DNA from: Nakamurella alba
GTDB taxonomy: Bacteria; Actinomycetota; Actinomycetes; Mycobacteriales; Nakamurellaceae
Assembly: GCF_009707545.1 (NCBI RefSeq)
Contig: NZ_WLYK01000001.1
Coordinates: forward strand, 806,001-870,000
DNA length: 64,000 nucleotides
Direction: 5' to 3'
Shown: positions 57,455 through 64,000 of the stretch, piece after piece
Position numbering within the stretch: position 1 is the stretch's first letter
Layout of the letters: each line of letters starts with the position of its first letter
Notes under the pieces: generated by a model
What the model saw: only the letters and a program-made list of their open reading frames with translations
Told to the model about the DNA's origin: nothing
Database searches by the model: none
Program-made: the position numbers and the translations under genes

Positions 57455-59929
57455 GTGAGGCTCCCGCGGATCGTGGTGGCCGCGCCGGCCTCCGGGCACG
57501 GCAAGACCACGGTGGCCACCGGGCTGATGGCCGCGCTGCGCCGGGCCGGGCACCGGGTGTCCGGCCACAAGATCGGGCCCGACTACATCGATCCCGGCTA
57601 CCACCGGCTGGCCACCGGGCGGCCGGGCCGCAACCTGGACCCGCACCTGGTCGGCGAGGACCTGCTGGTCCCGCTGCTGCTGCACGGCGCCGCCACCCCG
57701 GAGCCCGCGGATGTCGCGGTTGTCGAGGGCGTGATGGGGCTGCACGACGGCGCCATCGGCGGTGAGGGTTTCGCGTCCACGGCGCACGTCGCCCGGGTGC
57801 TCGATGCCCCGGTGCTGCTGGTGGTGGACATCTCGGCCGCATCGAGGACCGTCGGCGCGGTGGTGCACGGCCTGGCGACGTTCGAGCCGGGGGTCCGGAT
57901 CGCCGGGGTCGTCCTCAACAAGGCGGGCTCCGAGCGGCACGTCGCCGAGGTGCGGGCGGCGGTCGCCCGCACCGGCATCCCGGTGCTCGGTGTGCTCGGC
58001 CGGGACGACGGGATCGTTGCCCCGGCACGGCATCTCGGCCTGGTGCCGGTGGACGAGCGGACCGATGCCGCAGCGGCCACCGCGCTGCTCGCCCAGCGGA
58101 TCGCCGCCGGCGTCGATCTCGACGCGGTGCTGCGGATCGCCCGGTCGGCGCCGGACCTGGCCGGGCCGGCCTGGGACCCGGCGACCGCGCTCGGCACCGC
58201 GCCGGTGATCGGTCACCGGCCGGTGGTGGCAGTGGCCGGCGGCCGGGCCTTCACCTTCCGCTACACCGAGACCGACGAGCTGCTGCGGGCCGCCGGTCTG
58301 GAGCCGGTGGTGTTCGATCCGCTCGCCGACGACCTGCCGGACGGCGCCCAGGGGCTCTACCTGGGCGGCGGCTTCCCGGAGGTGCACGCCCGGGAACTGG
58401 CCGCCCGCGCCGATCTGACCGCCGGGCTGCGTGCCGCGGTCGGGGCCGGACTGCCGACCGTCGCCGAGTGCGCCGGGATGCTCTACCTGTGCCGGACGCT
58501 CGACGGCGCGCCGATGGTCGGGGCGCTGCCGGCCGACGCGGTGATGACACCCCGGCTGACCCTGCGCTACTCCACCGCGGTCACCGCCGCGGACGGTGTC
58601 CACGGACCGGCCGGCGGGCGCAGCACCGGTCACGAGTTCCACCGCACCGTGGTCACCCCGGCCGCCGGCGTGACGCCGGCCTGGCGGTTCGCCGATCGGG
58701 TCGAGGGGTTCGCCATCGATCCGGCCGGGACCGGCCTGGCCACCGTGCATGCCTCCTACCTGCACACCCACTGGGCCGGGAACCCGTCGATGGCAGCGGG
58801 TGTCGCGGAGTCGGTGCGCGCCGCGGCCCCGGTGCGGCGGCCGGCCCGGCGGCCGGCACCGGTCCGCACCACGGTGGCGGAGCCGGACCTGCACCACCAC
58901 GGTGATGCCGATGCCGCCCCCGGCCTGCTGGATCTCGCGGTGAACGTGCGTGGCCCGGCCCCGGACTGGCTGCAGGACGTGCTGCGGGGAGCGCTGGACG
59001 ATCTGGCGGCGTACCCGCGGACCGACGAGGCGACCGCGGCGATCGCCGCCCGGCACGGCCGCGACCCGGCGCAGGTGCTGCCGACCGCCGGTGGCGCGGA
59101 GGCGTTCACCCTGCTGGCCCGCACGCTCGCGCCCCGACACACGGTGGTGGTGCACCCGCAGTTCACCGAACCGGAGGCCGCACTGCGGGCTGCCGGCCAC
59201 CGGGTGGACCGCGTACTGCTGCGGCCGGAGGACGGTTTCCGGCTGCACCCGGCCGCGGTCCCGGCGACCGCGGACCTGGTGATGATCGGCAACCCGACCA
59301 ACCCGACCGGCGCCCTGCACCCGCGGGCGGTGCTGGAACAGCTGATCACCCCCGGGCGACTGCTGGTGGTGGACGAGGCCTTCCTCGACGCGGTGCCGGG
59401 TGAACCGGAATCCCTGTCAGGACAGGACCTCCCGGGGGTGGTGGTGGTGCGGTCGCTCACCAAGACCTGGGGAATCGCCGGGCTGCGCGCCGGGTACCTG
59501 CTGGGTCCGGCGGAACTGGTGGCCCGGCTGCGCGCGCAGCAGCCGCCCTGGTCCGTCTCCTCGCCGGCGGCCGCGGCCATGGTCGCCTGCTGCACGCCGC
59601 GGGCGCTGGCGGAGGCGGACGCGATGGCGGAGCAGGCCCAGGAGTGGCGGGCGGATCTGGCAGCACGGCTCGCCGCGCTCGGGCTGCCGGTGGCCGGCAC
59701 TCCGCGTGCGCCGTTCGTGCTGCTGGACACCGGCCGGCCGGCGGCCCACGACCGGCCCGACCGGGTACGGGAGATGTTGCGGGACAACGGCATCGCCGTC
59801 CGCAGGGGCGACACCTTCCCGGGGCTGGGCCCCGGCTGGATCCGGGTGGCGGTGCGGGCGCCGGAGGTGATGGTGCCGTTCCTGGACGCCCTCGCCCGGA
59901 TCGTGCGCGAGGGCAGGAAGGCCGGATGA
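57455..59929 (+). CDS. Fusion of cobyrinic acid a,c-diamide synthase CobB and CobC-type aminotransferase
   Basis: 824 residues with two enzymes. The CobB half (about 1-455) has ASGHGKTTVATG near residue 12, GVMGLHDGA, and a GATase core with the cysteine in VAECAGMLYL near residue 341; it amidates the a and c side chains. A proline/arginine linker leads to a class I aminotransferase-fold half (about 480-824), like threonine-phosphate decarboxylase CobD/CobC, with GNPTNPTGAL and the PLP lysine in RSLTKTWGIAG near residue 670. The latter supplies aminopropanol phosphate. No ribosome site is strong at GTG 57455. Ribazole phosphatase overlaps its end. Confidence 0.93.
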   Translation: MRLPRIVVAAPASGHGKTTVATGLMAALRRAGHRVSGHKIGPDYIDPGYHRLATGRPGRNLDPHLVGEDLLVPLLLHGAATPEPADVAVVEGVMGLHDGAIGGEGFASTAHVARVLDAPVLLVVDISAASRTVGAVVHGLATFEPGVRIAGVVLNKAGSERHVAEVRAAVARTGIPVLGVLGRDDGIVAPARHLGLVPVDERTDAAAATALLAQRIAAGVDLDAVLRIARSAPDLAGPAWDPATALGTAPVIGHRPVVAVAGGRAFTFRYTETDELLRAAGLEPVVFDPLADDLPDGAQGLYLGGGFPEVHARELAARADLTAGLRAAVGAGLPTVAECAGMLYLCRTLDGAPMVGALPADAVMTPRLTLRYSTAVTAADGVHGPAGGRSTGHEFHRTVVTPAAGVTPAWRFADRVEGFAIDPAGTGLATVHASYLHTHWAGNPSMAAGVAESVRAAAPVRRPARRPAPVRTTVAEPDLHHHGDADAAPGLLDLAVNVRGPAPDWLQDVLRGALDDLAAYPRTDEATAAIAARHGRDPAQVLPTAGGAEAFTLLARTLAPRHTVVVHPQFTEPEAALRAAGHRVDRVLLRPEDGFRLHPAAVPATADLVMIGNPTNPTGALHPRAVLEQLITPGRLLVVDEAFLDAVPGEPESLSGQDLPGVVVVRSLTKTWGIAGLRAGYLLGPAELVARLRAQQPPWSVSSPAAAAMVACCTPRALAEADAMAEQAQEWRADLAARLAALGLPVAGTPRAPFVLLDTGRPAAHDRPDRVREMLRDNGIAVRRGDTFPGLGPGWIRVAVRAPEVMVPFLDALARIVREGRKAG

Positions 59930-60546
59930 GCCGCCGGCTGCACCTGGTCCGGCACGGGCGCTCCACCTGGAACGAGCAGGGTCTGGTCCAGGGCCAGACC
60001 GCGGCGCCGGAGCTGACCGAACGCGGACGGGAGCAGGCGCACGCGGCGGCCGCGCAGCTGGCCGGGGTGGACGCGACCCTGCTGCTCACCTCGGATCTCA
60101 CCAGGGCCGCGCAGACGGCCGACATCATCGGCGCCGCACTGGGTCTGACGCCGGTGCCGACGCCGGCACTGCGGGAGATGCACCTGGGGGAGTGGCAGGG
60201 GCTGACCACACAGCAGGCCGGGATCCGGTGGGGCGAGTGGTTCGGCCGGGACCCGTGGACCGAGCAGGGCGGGCAGAGCCGCCGCCGGGTGCCCGGCGGC
60301 GAGTCGATCGACGACGTCGGGACCCGGATGGCCGGCCTCCTCTCGTCCCCGGAGATCTGCTCCGCCGGCGGGGATGTCGTGCTGGTCGGGCACGGCGACA
60401 CCATCCGGGTGGCGCTGTCCCTGCTGGACCGCCGGGCACTGCACGACATGGAATGGATCCCGGTCGACAACGGCCAGGTGATCAGCCGAGCGGCGCCAGA
60501 CCCTGCAGGTTCCATCGGGTCCCGGCCGGGGTCCGGAACCCGCTGA
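59926..60546 (+). CDS. Histidine phosphatase, probable alpha-ribazole phosphatase
   Basis: 206-residue phosphoglycerate mutase-family protein. The catalytic histidine is in HLVRHGRSTWNEQG near residue 8, EMHLGEWQGL follows, and the second histidine is in VLVGHGDTIRVAL near residue 153. In this B12 context it probably dephosphorylates alpha-ribazole 5'-phosphate or adenosylcobalamin 5'-phosphate (CobC of Salmonella). The ATGA overlap with the cobB-cobC fusion makes a four-gene operon from the riboswitch. Its 3' end overlaps the opposite gene by 65 bases. Confidence 0.88.
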   Translation: MSRRLHLVRHGRSTWNEQGLVQGQTAAPELTERGREQAHAAAAQLAGVDATLLLTSDLTRAAQTADIIGAALGLTPVPTPALREMHLGEWQGLTTQQAGIRWGEWFGRDPWTEQGGQSRRRVPGGESIDDVGTRMAGLLSSPEICSAGGDVVLVGHGDTIRVALSLLDRRALHDMEWIPVDNGQVISRAAPDPAGSIGSRPGSGTR

Positions 60547-61045
60547 CCCGGGCCAGGGTGAGCGGGGCGACGTCGAAGCGGTGGAACGCGGTGTCCGGCA
60601 GGTCCAGCAGCGCCACCAGCGCCGCCCGGACCACCAGCGGGGCCACCACCAGCAGCGAGCGGTGCGGCTCCTGCGGGAGACCGTCCAGTGCGTGCCGGAC
60701 CCGGGCGATCAGGTCACCGAACGACTCGCCGCCCGGCGCCCGGGATGTCGTCCCGGTCAGGAACTCCGGAAGCCCCTCGTCGAGCAGGTCGACGGCCGGG
60801 CGGCCGGTCCAGTCGCCGGCGTCCAGGTCGTGCAGACCGGCCGGTGCGGGCTCCCACGTCCCGAGTGTGTCGGCGGTCTGCGTGCAGCGCAGCTCCGGAC
60901 CGGCCAGCACGCGGTCGGCGCGCAGCGGTCGGGGCGGTGCGACCGCCCGCAGCAACGGCGACGTCTCGGTGGGGAACGCCACGGCGGCATGATCGGCGGT
61001 GGCGCCGCAGGCCAGGATCAGCAGCCGCGCGGCCGGGTGTGCCAT
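60482..61045 (-). CDS. Histidine-phosphatase-like protein lacking the catalytic His
   Basis: 187 residues with the phosphoglycerate mutase-like layout (LRCTQTADTLG, GESFGDLIARVRHALD). The expected RHG or CHAxT at the N-terminus is LACGAT, so the phosphohistidine-forming residue is missing, and the second site reads LVVAPLVVRAAL, also without histidine. Similar proteins are often encoded next to CbtB-CbtA. Here the gene runs opposite and overlaps the ribazole phosphatase tail. It is probably inactive as a phosphatase; it could bind a corrinoid or nucleotide ligand. ATG 61045 is chosen for the N-terminus. Confidence 0.75.
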   Translation of the reverse strand: MAHPAARLLILACGATADHAAVAFPTETSPLLRAVAPPRPLRADRVLAGPELRCTQTADTLGTWEPAPAGLHDLDAGDWTGRPAVDLLDEGLPEFLTGTTSRAPGGESFGDLIARVRHALDGLPQEPHRSLLVVAPLVVRAALVALLDLPDTAFHRFDVAPLTLARVSGFRTPAGTRWNLQGLAPLG

Positions 61046-61075
61046 GTGCCCAGCGTCGCACGGGGGACCCCGGCG

Positions 61076-61104
61076 TTGACCCCGCCGTGGCGGGGGACTA
61101 CGTT
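61076..61104 (+). promoter_or_regulatory. Promoter of the cbtB riboswitch transcript
   Basis: TTGACC at 61076-61081 and TACGTT at 61099-61104 with a 17-base spacer, directly upstream of the aptamer. It is the most consensus-like promoter in the window. Confidence 0.65.
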
Positions 61105-61109
61105 CCCTA

Positions 61110-61205
61110 CGTCTCAGCGATATCGGGAAGCCGGTGCAAATCCGGTGCGGTCGCGCCACTGTGAGGGATCCCCGGATCCCGAGCCAGACCCCGATGCCGT
61201 CCAGC
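61110..61205 (+). promoter_or_regulatory. Cobalamin riboswitch upstream of cbtB
   Basis: GGGAAGCCGGTG near 61125-61136, AAATCCGGTGCGG near 61138-61150, the core CGCGCCACTGTGAGG at 61151-61165, and the B12 box GAGCCAGACC near 61181-61190. A small stem GGGGT/ACCCC then lies before the GAGGAGG ribosome site of cbtB. It should control cobalt uptake together with cobT and cobS. Confidence 0.9.
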
Positions 61206-61245
61206 TCCACCGACCAGGGGTCGCAGAAACCCCGAGGAGGCCCCG

Positions 61246-61467
61246 ATGGCTGCCGCCGTCCCCCTTTCCCCCGCCCTGCCGCAGGTCGCGCTGCCGACGC
61301 TGCCGATCCGGCAGGTGCTGCCGTGGGCCGTCTTCGCGGGCCTGATCCTGCTGCTCGCCGTGTACTTCGTGTCCTCCGAGCAGGGTGCCCTGTCGGTGTT
61401 CTCCGGCACCGGCGTGCACGAGTGGGTGCACGACGCACGCCACCTGCTCGGCTTCCCCTGCCACTGA
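61246..61467 (+). CDS. cbtB: Cobalt transporter subunit CbtB
   Basis: 73-residue protein with one membrane helix (about residues 25-43) and the histidine-rich C-terminus HEWVHDARHLLGFPCH that marks CbtB. Works with CbtA in predicted cobalt uptake. The ATG has GAGGAGG seven bases upstream and follows the riboswitch. Confidence 0.92.
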   Translation: MAAAVPLSPALPQVALPTLPIRQVLPWAVFAGLILLLAVYFVSSEQGALSVFSGTGVHEWVHDARHLLGFPCH

Positions 61468-61480
61468 GCGGGCGGCCGAC

Positions 61481-62296
61481 ATGTTGACCGCACGTACCTT
61501 CCTGCTGCGCGGCCTGCTGGCCGGGCTGATCGCCGGCATCGTCACCTTCGGTGTCGCCTACGTCGTCGGTGAGCCGCCGGTGGACGCCGCCATCGCCCTG
61601 GAGGAATCTGCGGCGCCCGCCGACGAGCCCGGGGCAGTGGCCGCCGCACCGGACGACCACGCCCACGACGAGGGCACCCCGGAGCACTCGCACGGCGAGG
61701 ACGCCGAGGTCTCCCGCTCCACCCAGTCGACCTGGGGACTGCTCACCGGCACCGTGCTGTTCGGTCTCGCCGTCGGTGGGATCCTCGGCCTGGCCTCTGC
61801 TTTCGCGCTCGGCCGATTCGGCCGGGCCGGGGTCCGGGGCACCGTCGCCACGGTCGCCGCCATCGGGTTCGGCGCTGCCTTCCTGGTGCCGTTCCTGAAG
61901 TACCCGGCGAATCCGCCGGCGGTCGGCGACGGGGAGACCATCGGTCGCCGTACCGGCCTGTTCTTCGCCTTCCTGGCCGTGTCGGTGGTCGCCGCCGTGC
62001 TGGCGACCGTGCTGGCCCGGCGGGCCGCCGGCACCCTCGGCGGGTTCCGCGCCGGCGCCCTGGCGGTGCTGGGCTACCTGGTCGTGGTGGTCGTCGCCGT
62101 CCGGCTGTTCCCGGTGATCGACGAGGTGGGGGACTTCCCGGCGAGCCTGCTGTGGCAGTTCCGGACCTCCTCGCTGGCCGTCGAACTCGCGCTCTGGGCC
62201 GTGGCCGCGGTGGTGCTCGGCGAACTGATGCAGCGGGCCGTCGACCGGCTCCCGGCACCGGCCCGGCTGGTCGCGCCGGAACCTGTCGCGGCATGA
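61481..62296 (+). CDS. cbtA: Cobalt transporter subunit CbtA
   Basis: 271-residue membrane protein with about six helices: near residues 8-28, 80-100, 110-130, 155-180, 190-210 and 235-252. Between the first two is a histidine-rich loop, DDHAHDEGTPEHSHGED (about 50-66), likely to bind metal. Follows cbtB by 13 bases and overlaps cobT by ATGA. Confidence 0.92.
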   Translation: MLTARTFLLRGLLAGLIAGIVTFGVAYVVGEPPVDAAIALEESAAPADEPGAVAAAPDDHAHDEGTPEHSHGEDAEVSRSTQSTWGLLTGTVLFGLAVGGILGLASAFALGRFGRAGVRGTVATVAAIGFGAAFLVPFLKYPANPPAVGDGETIGRRTGLFFAFLAVSVVAAVLATVLARRAAGTLGGFRAGALAVLGYLVVVVVAVRLFPVIDEVGDFPASLLWQFRTSSLAVELALWAVAAVVLGELMQRAVDRLPAPARLVAPEPVAA

Positions 62297-63339
62297 GCGG
62301 TGCCGTCGCCCGGGAGGCCGTCGCGGCGCCGTCCCGGGAGGTGGCCGCCGCTGCCCGGACCCGGCTGGACGCGCTGGCCACGCCGCTCGGTGCCTGGGGC
62401 CGGCTCGGTGAGCTGGCCGTCTGGTACGCCGCGTGCTCGGGCAGCGCGAGGCCGACCGGGCCGGAGCGGGTCCGCGTCGTGGTGCTGGCCGGTGACCACG
62501 GCGTGGCGCAGCACGGGGTCTCGGCCTACCCGGCGGCCGTCACCCCGGCGATGGTGCGGACAGTGCTGGCCGGTGGCGCCGGCGTGGCCGTCCTCGGCCG
62601 GTCCCTCGGCGCCACGGTCCGGGTGCTGGACATCGCGGTGGACGACGACCTGGCCGGCGTGCCGGCCGACGTGCAGCGGTACAAGGTGCGCCGGTCGTCC
62701 GGCTCCATCGACCGCGAGGACGCCTGCAGCGCCGCGGAGATCGCCGCGGCGCTGGCCGCCGGGGCGGAGATCGCGGCCGAGGAGATCGACGCCGGCGCCG
62801 ACCTGTTGGTGCTCGGCGACCTCGGCATCGGCAACACCACGCCGGCCGCCGTGCTCATCGGGGCGCAGCTCGGCCTGGACGCGGCGACCGTCACCGGCCG
62901 CGGTACCGGCATCGACGATCCCGGCCTCGAGCGCAAGACCGAGGTGATCGGGGCGGCACTGGCCCGGGTCCGCGGCCGGGCCGCCGACCCGGTGGACCTG
63001 CTGGCCGCCGCCGGTGGGGCCGACTTCGCCGCCGGTGTCGGCTTTCTCGCTGCCGCTGCCCGGCACGGTGTGCCGGTGCTGCTGGACGGGGTGATCGCGG
63101 TCGCCCAGGCGCTCACCGCGCAGCGGCTGCAGCCGGGTGCGGTGCACTGGTGGGCGGCCGGTCACCGGTCCACCGAGCCGGCCCAGTCGGCGGCCCTGCA
63201 GGCACTGGGTCTGGAACCGTTGCTGGACCTGGGGATGCGGCTGGGCGAGGGCACCGGCGCGCTCGCCGCCGTGCCGCTGCTGCGGTCCGCGACCGCGGTG
63301 CTCTCCGGCATGTCGTTGCTGTCCGACCTGGACCTGTGA
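62293..63339 (+). CDS. cobT: Nicotinate-nucleotide:dimethylbenzimidazole phosphoribosyltransferase CobT
   Basis: 348 residues; makes alpha-ribazole 5'-phosphate, the lower nucleotide of B12. VLAGDHGVAQHGVSAYP lies near residue 58, GDLGIGNTTPAA near residue 176 and the catalytic glutamate in LGMRLGEGTGAL near residue 320. This is the CobT of Salmonella nomenclature (CobU in Pseudomonas). It overlaps cbtA and cobS by ATGA and GTGA. Confidence 0.95.
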   Translation: MSGAVAREAVAAPSREVAAAARTRLDALATPLGAWGRLGELAVWYAACSGSARPTGPERVRVVVLAGDHGVAQHGVSAYPAAVTPAMVRTVLAGGAGVAVLGRSLGATVRVLDIAVDDDLAGVPADVQRYKVRRSSGSIDREDACSAAEIAAALAAGAEIAAEEIDAGADLLVLGDLGIGNTTPAAVLIGAQLGLDAATVTGRGTGIDDPGLERKTEVIGAALARVRGRAADPVDLLAAAGGADFAAGVGFLAAAARHGVPVLLDGVIAVAQALTAQRLQPGAVHWWAAGHRSTEPAQSAALQALGLEPLLDLGMRLGEGTGALAAVPLLRSATAVLSGMSLLSDLDL

Positions 63340-64000
63340 CCGGGACGGTCCGGTCCGGGATCGCGCTGGCGGTGGGCACTCTCACCGCACTGCCGGTGCG
63401 CGGCCCGGACCGGATCGACCGCGGTGTCGCCCGGTCCGCCATGCTGCTCGCGCCGGTCGCGGTGCTGCCATCGGCGGTCGTCGTGGGCCTGGTCGGTGCA
63501 GCCGGGACCTGGTTGCGGCTACCGGAACTGCTCGTCGCCGTCCTGATGACCGGAGTGCTGGCGCTGAGCAGCCGGGCCCTGCACCTGGACGGCCTGGCCG
63601 ACACCGCCGACGGTCTCACCGCCTCCTACGACCGTGAGCGCGCACTGGCGGTGATGCGGACCGGTGACGTCGGGCCCGCCGGCGCCGCGACCCTGGTGCT
63701 GGTGCTGCTGGCCCAGATCACTGCTGCCGCAGCGGTGCTCGCCCGGCATCCCGGTGTGGCCGGACCACTCGCGGTGGCTGTGCTGGTCTGCTGCTCGCGG
63801 GCCGCGCTGTGGCAACTCTGCCGGGCCGGGGTGCCTTCGGCGCGACCGGACGGCCTCGGCGCGCTGGTCGCCGGAACGGTGCCGCGCGGGGTTGCCGCGG
63901 TCGGTGCCCTGGTCCTCGCCGCCGTGCTGTCCGTCGGTGGCAGCGCGATCGGCCGGGCCTGGTGGCTCGGGGCCGTCACGGTGCTGGTCGCCGGGGCGAT
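63336..64000 (+). CDS. cobS: Adenosylcobinamide-GDP ribazoletransferase CobS (CobV), 3' partial
   Basis: GTG 63336 overlaps the cobT stop. At least 221 residues of a polytopic membrane protein are visible before the window ends. LTALPVRGPD at the N-terminus and the metal-binding HLDGLADTADGL near residue 88, followed by RTGDVGPAGAATLVL, are diagnostic of cobalamin synthase. It joins adenosylcobinamide-GDP to alpha-ribazole as a late step. The C-terminus is outside the window. Confidence 0.93.
   Translation, partial: MTGTVRSGIALAVGTLTALPVRGPDRIDRGVARSAMLLAPVAVLPSAVVVGLVGAAGTWLRLPELLVAVLMTGVLALSSRALHLDGLADTADGLTASYDRERALAVMRTGDVGPAGAATLVLVLLAQITAAAAVLARHPGVAGPLAVAVLVCCSRAALWQLCRAGVPSARPDGLGALVAGTVPRGVAAVGALVLAAVLSVGGSAIGRAWWLGAVTVLVAGA

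Noticed and set aside
57383-59320. 645-codon minus-strand frame opposite cobB-cobC
   Set aside because: Antisense of a recognisable two-domain enzyme; composition typical of shadows.

Overview
The window is about 64 kb of chromosome from a high-GC actinobacterium. G or C dominates third codon positions, GTG starts are common, and many genes overlap by ATGA or GTGA. Several genes appear leaderless: a TANNNT-type -10 box sits six bases before a GTG start. The desulfurase/mnmA/metE-like/ligA group, the DUF222-HNH protein, the encapsulin/DyP pair and the mycobacterial-style aerobic B12 genes all fit Actinomycetia, perhaps a Nakamurella- or Frankia-like lineage. The genus is inference only. I found no tRNA, rRNA, CRISPR array, insertion sequence or prophage.

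Layout. (1) 1-3248: cysteine desulfurase (cut by the window edge), mnmA and a MetE C-domain protein, translationally coupled. (2) 3258-13440: a catabolic cassette for a hydrophobic or ester substrate. A leftward operon holds an RDHSWGP-motif protein of unknown function, an acyl-CoA ligase, a flavin reductase and a frameshifted EstB-type serine hydrolase. It diverges from an SDR and a regulator made of two fused TetR units. Then come an aminoglycoside-phosphotransferase-like protein, a small unknown, a luciferase-like monooxygenase and an HSL-type esterase. (3) 13575-19838: a degenerate RibB-like protein, an FMN reductase, ligA and a GH63-like glycosidase. (4) 19839-23853: an orphan ORF and a very large DUF222-HNH protein with an acidic repeat insert. 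(5) 23854-27130: a sugar operon (ROK regulator, GH4 phosphoglycosidase, BadF-type sugar kinase). (6) 27139-37445: two DUF202 proteins, a secreted repeat protein, an AlkA-like glycosylase, a membrane protein, a spermidine-synthase-like protein, an SbcD/SbcC-like pair and an aminotransferase. (7) 37479-39554: a DUF2630/DyP peroxidase/encapsulin nanocompartment operon. (8) 39693-42602: a ferredoxin-reductase-type flavoprotein, a lipoprotein and an ACT-domain protein. (9) 42828-64000: a near-complete aerobic cobalamin locus.

The B12 locus carries cobQ, cobF, cobN, cobG, cobH, cobIJ, cobM, cobL, a fused ChlI-ChlD chelatase subunit, cobO, a cobB-cobC fusion, a ribazole phosphatase, cbtB-cbtA, cobT and the start of cobS. 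Three cobalamin riboswitches control separate arms: cobN leftward, the chelatase/cobO/cobB arm rightward, and the cobalt transporter/cobT/cobS arm rightward. No gene for CobA, CobK, CobD (CbiB) or CobP/CobU is in the window; they may lie past the right edge or elsewhere.

The observations I rate highest are the encapsulin operon with its DUF2630 partner, the giant acidic DUF222-HNH protein with a 120-bp tandem duplication, a promoter plus short leader-like ORF upstream of cobQ, the three-riboswitch arrangement, a histidine-phosphatase-like B12 gene lacking the catalytic histidine, and a RibB homologue lacking the usual active-site residues.
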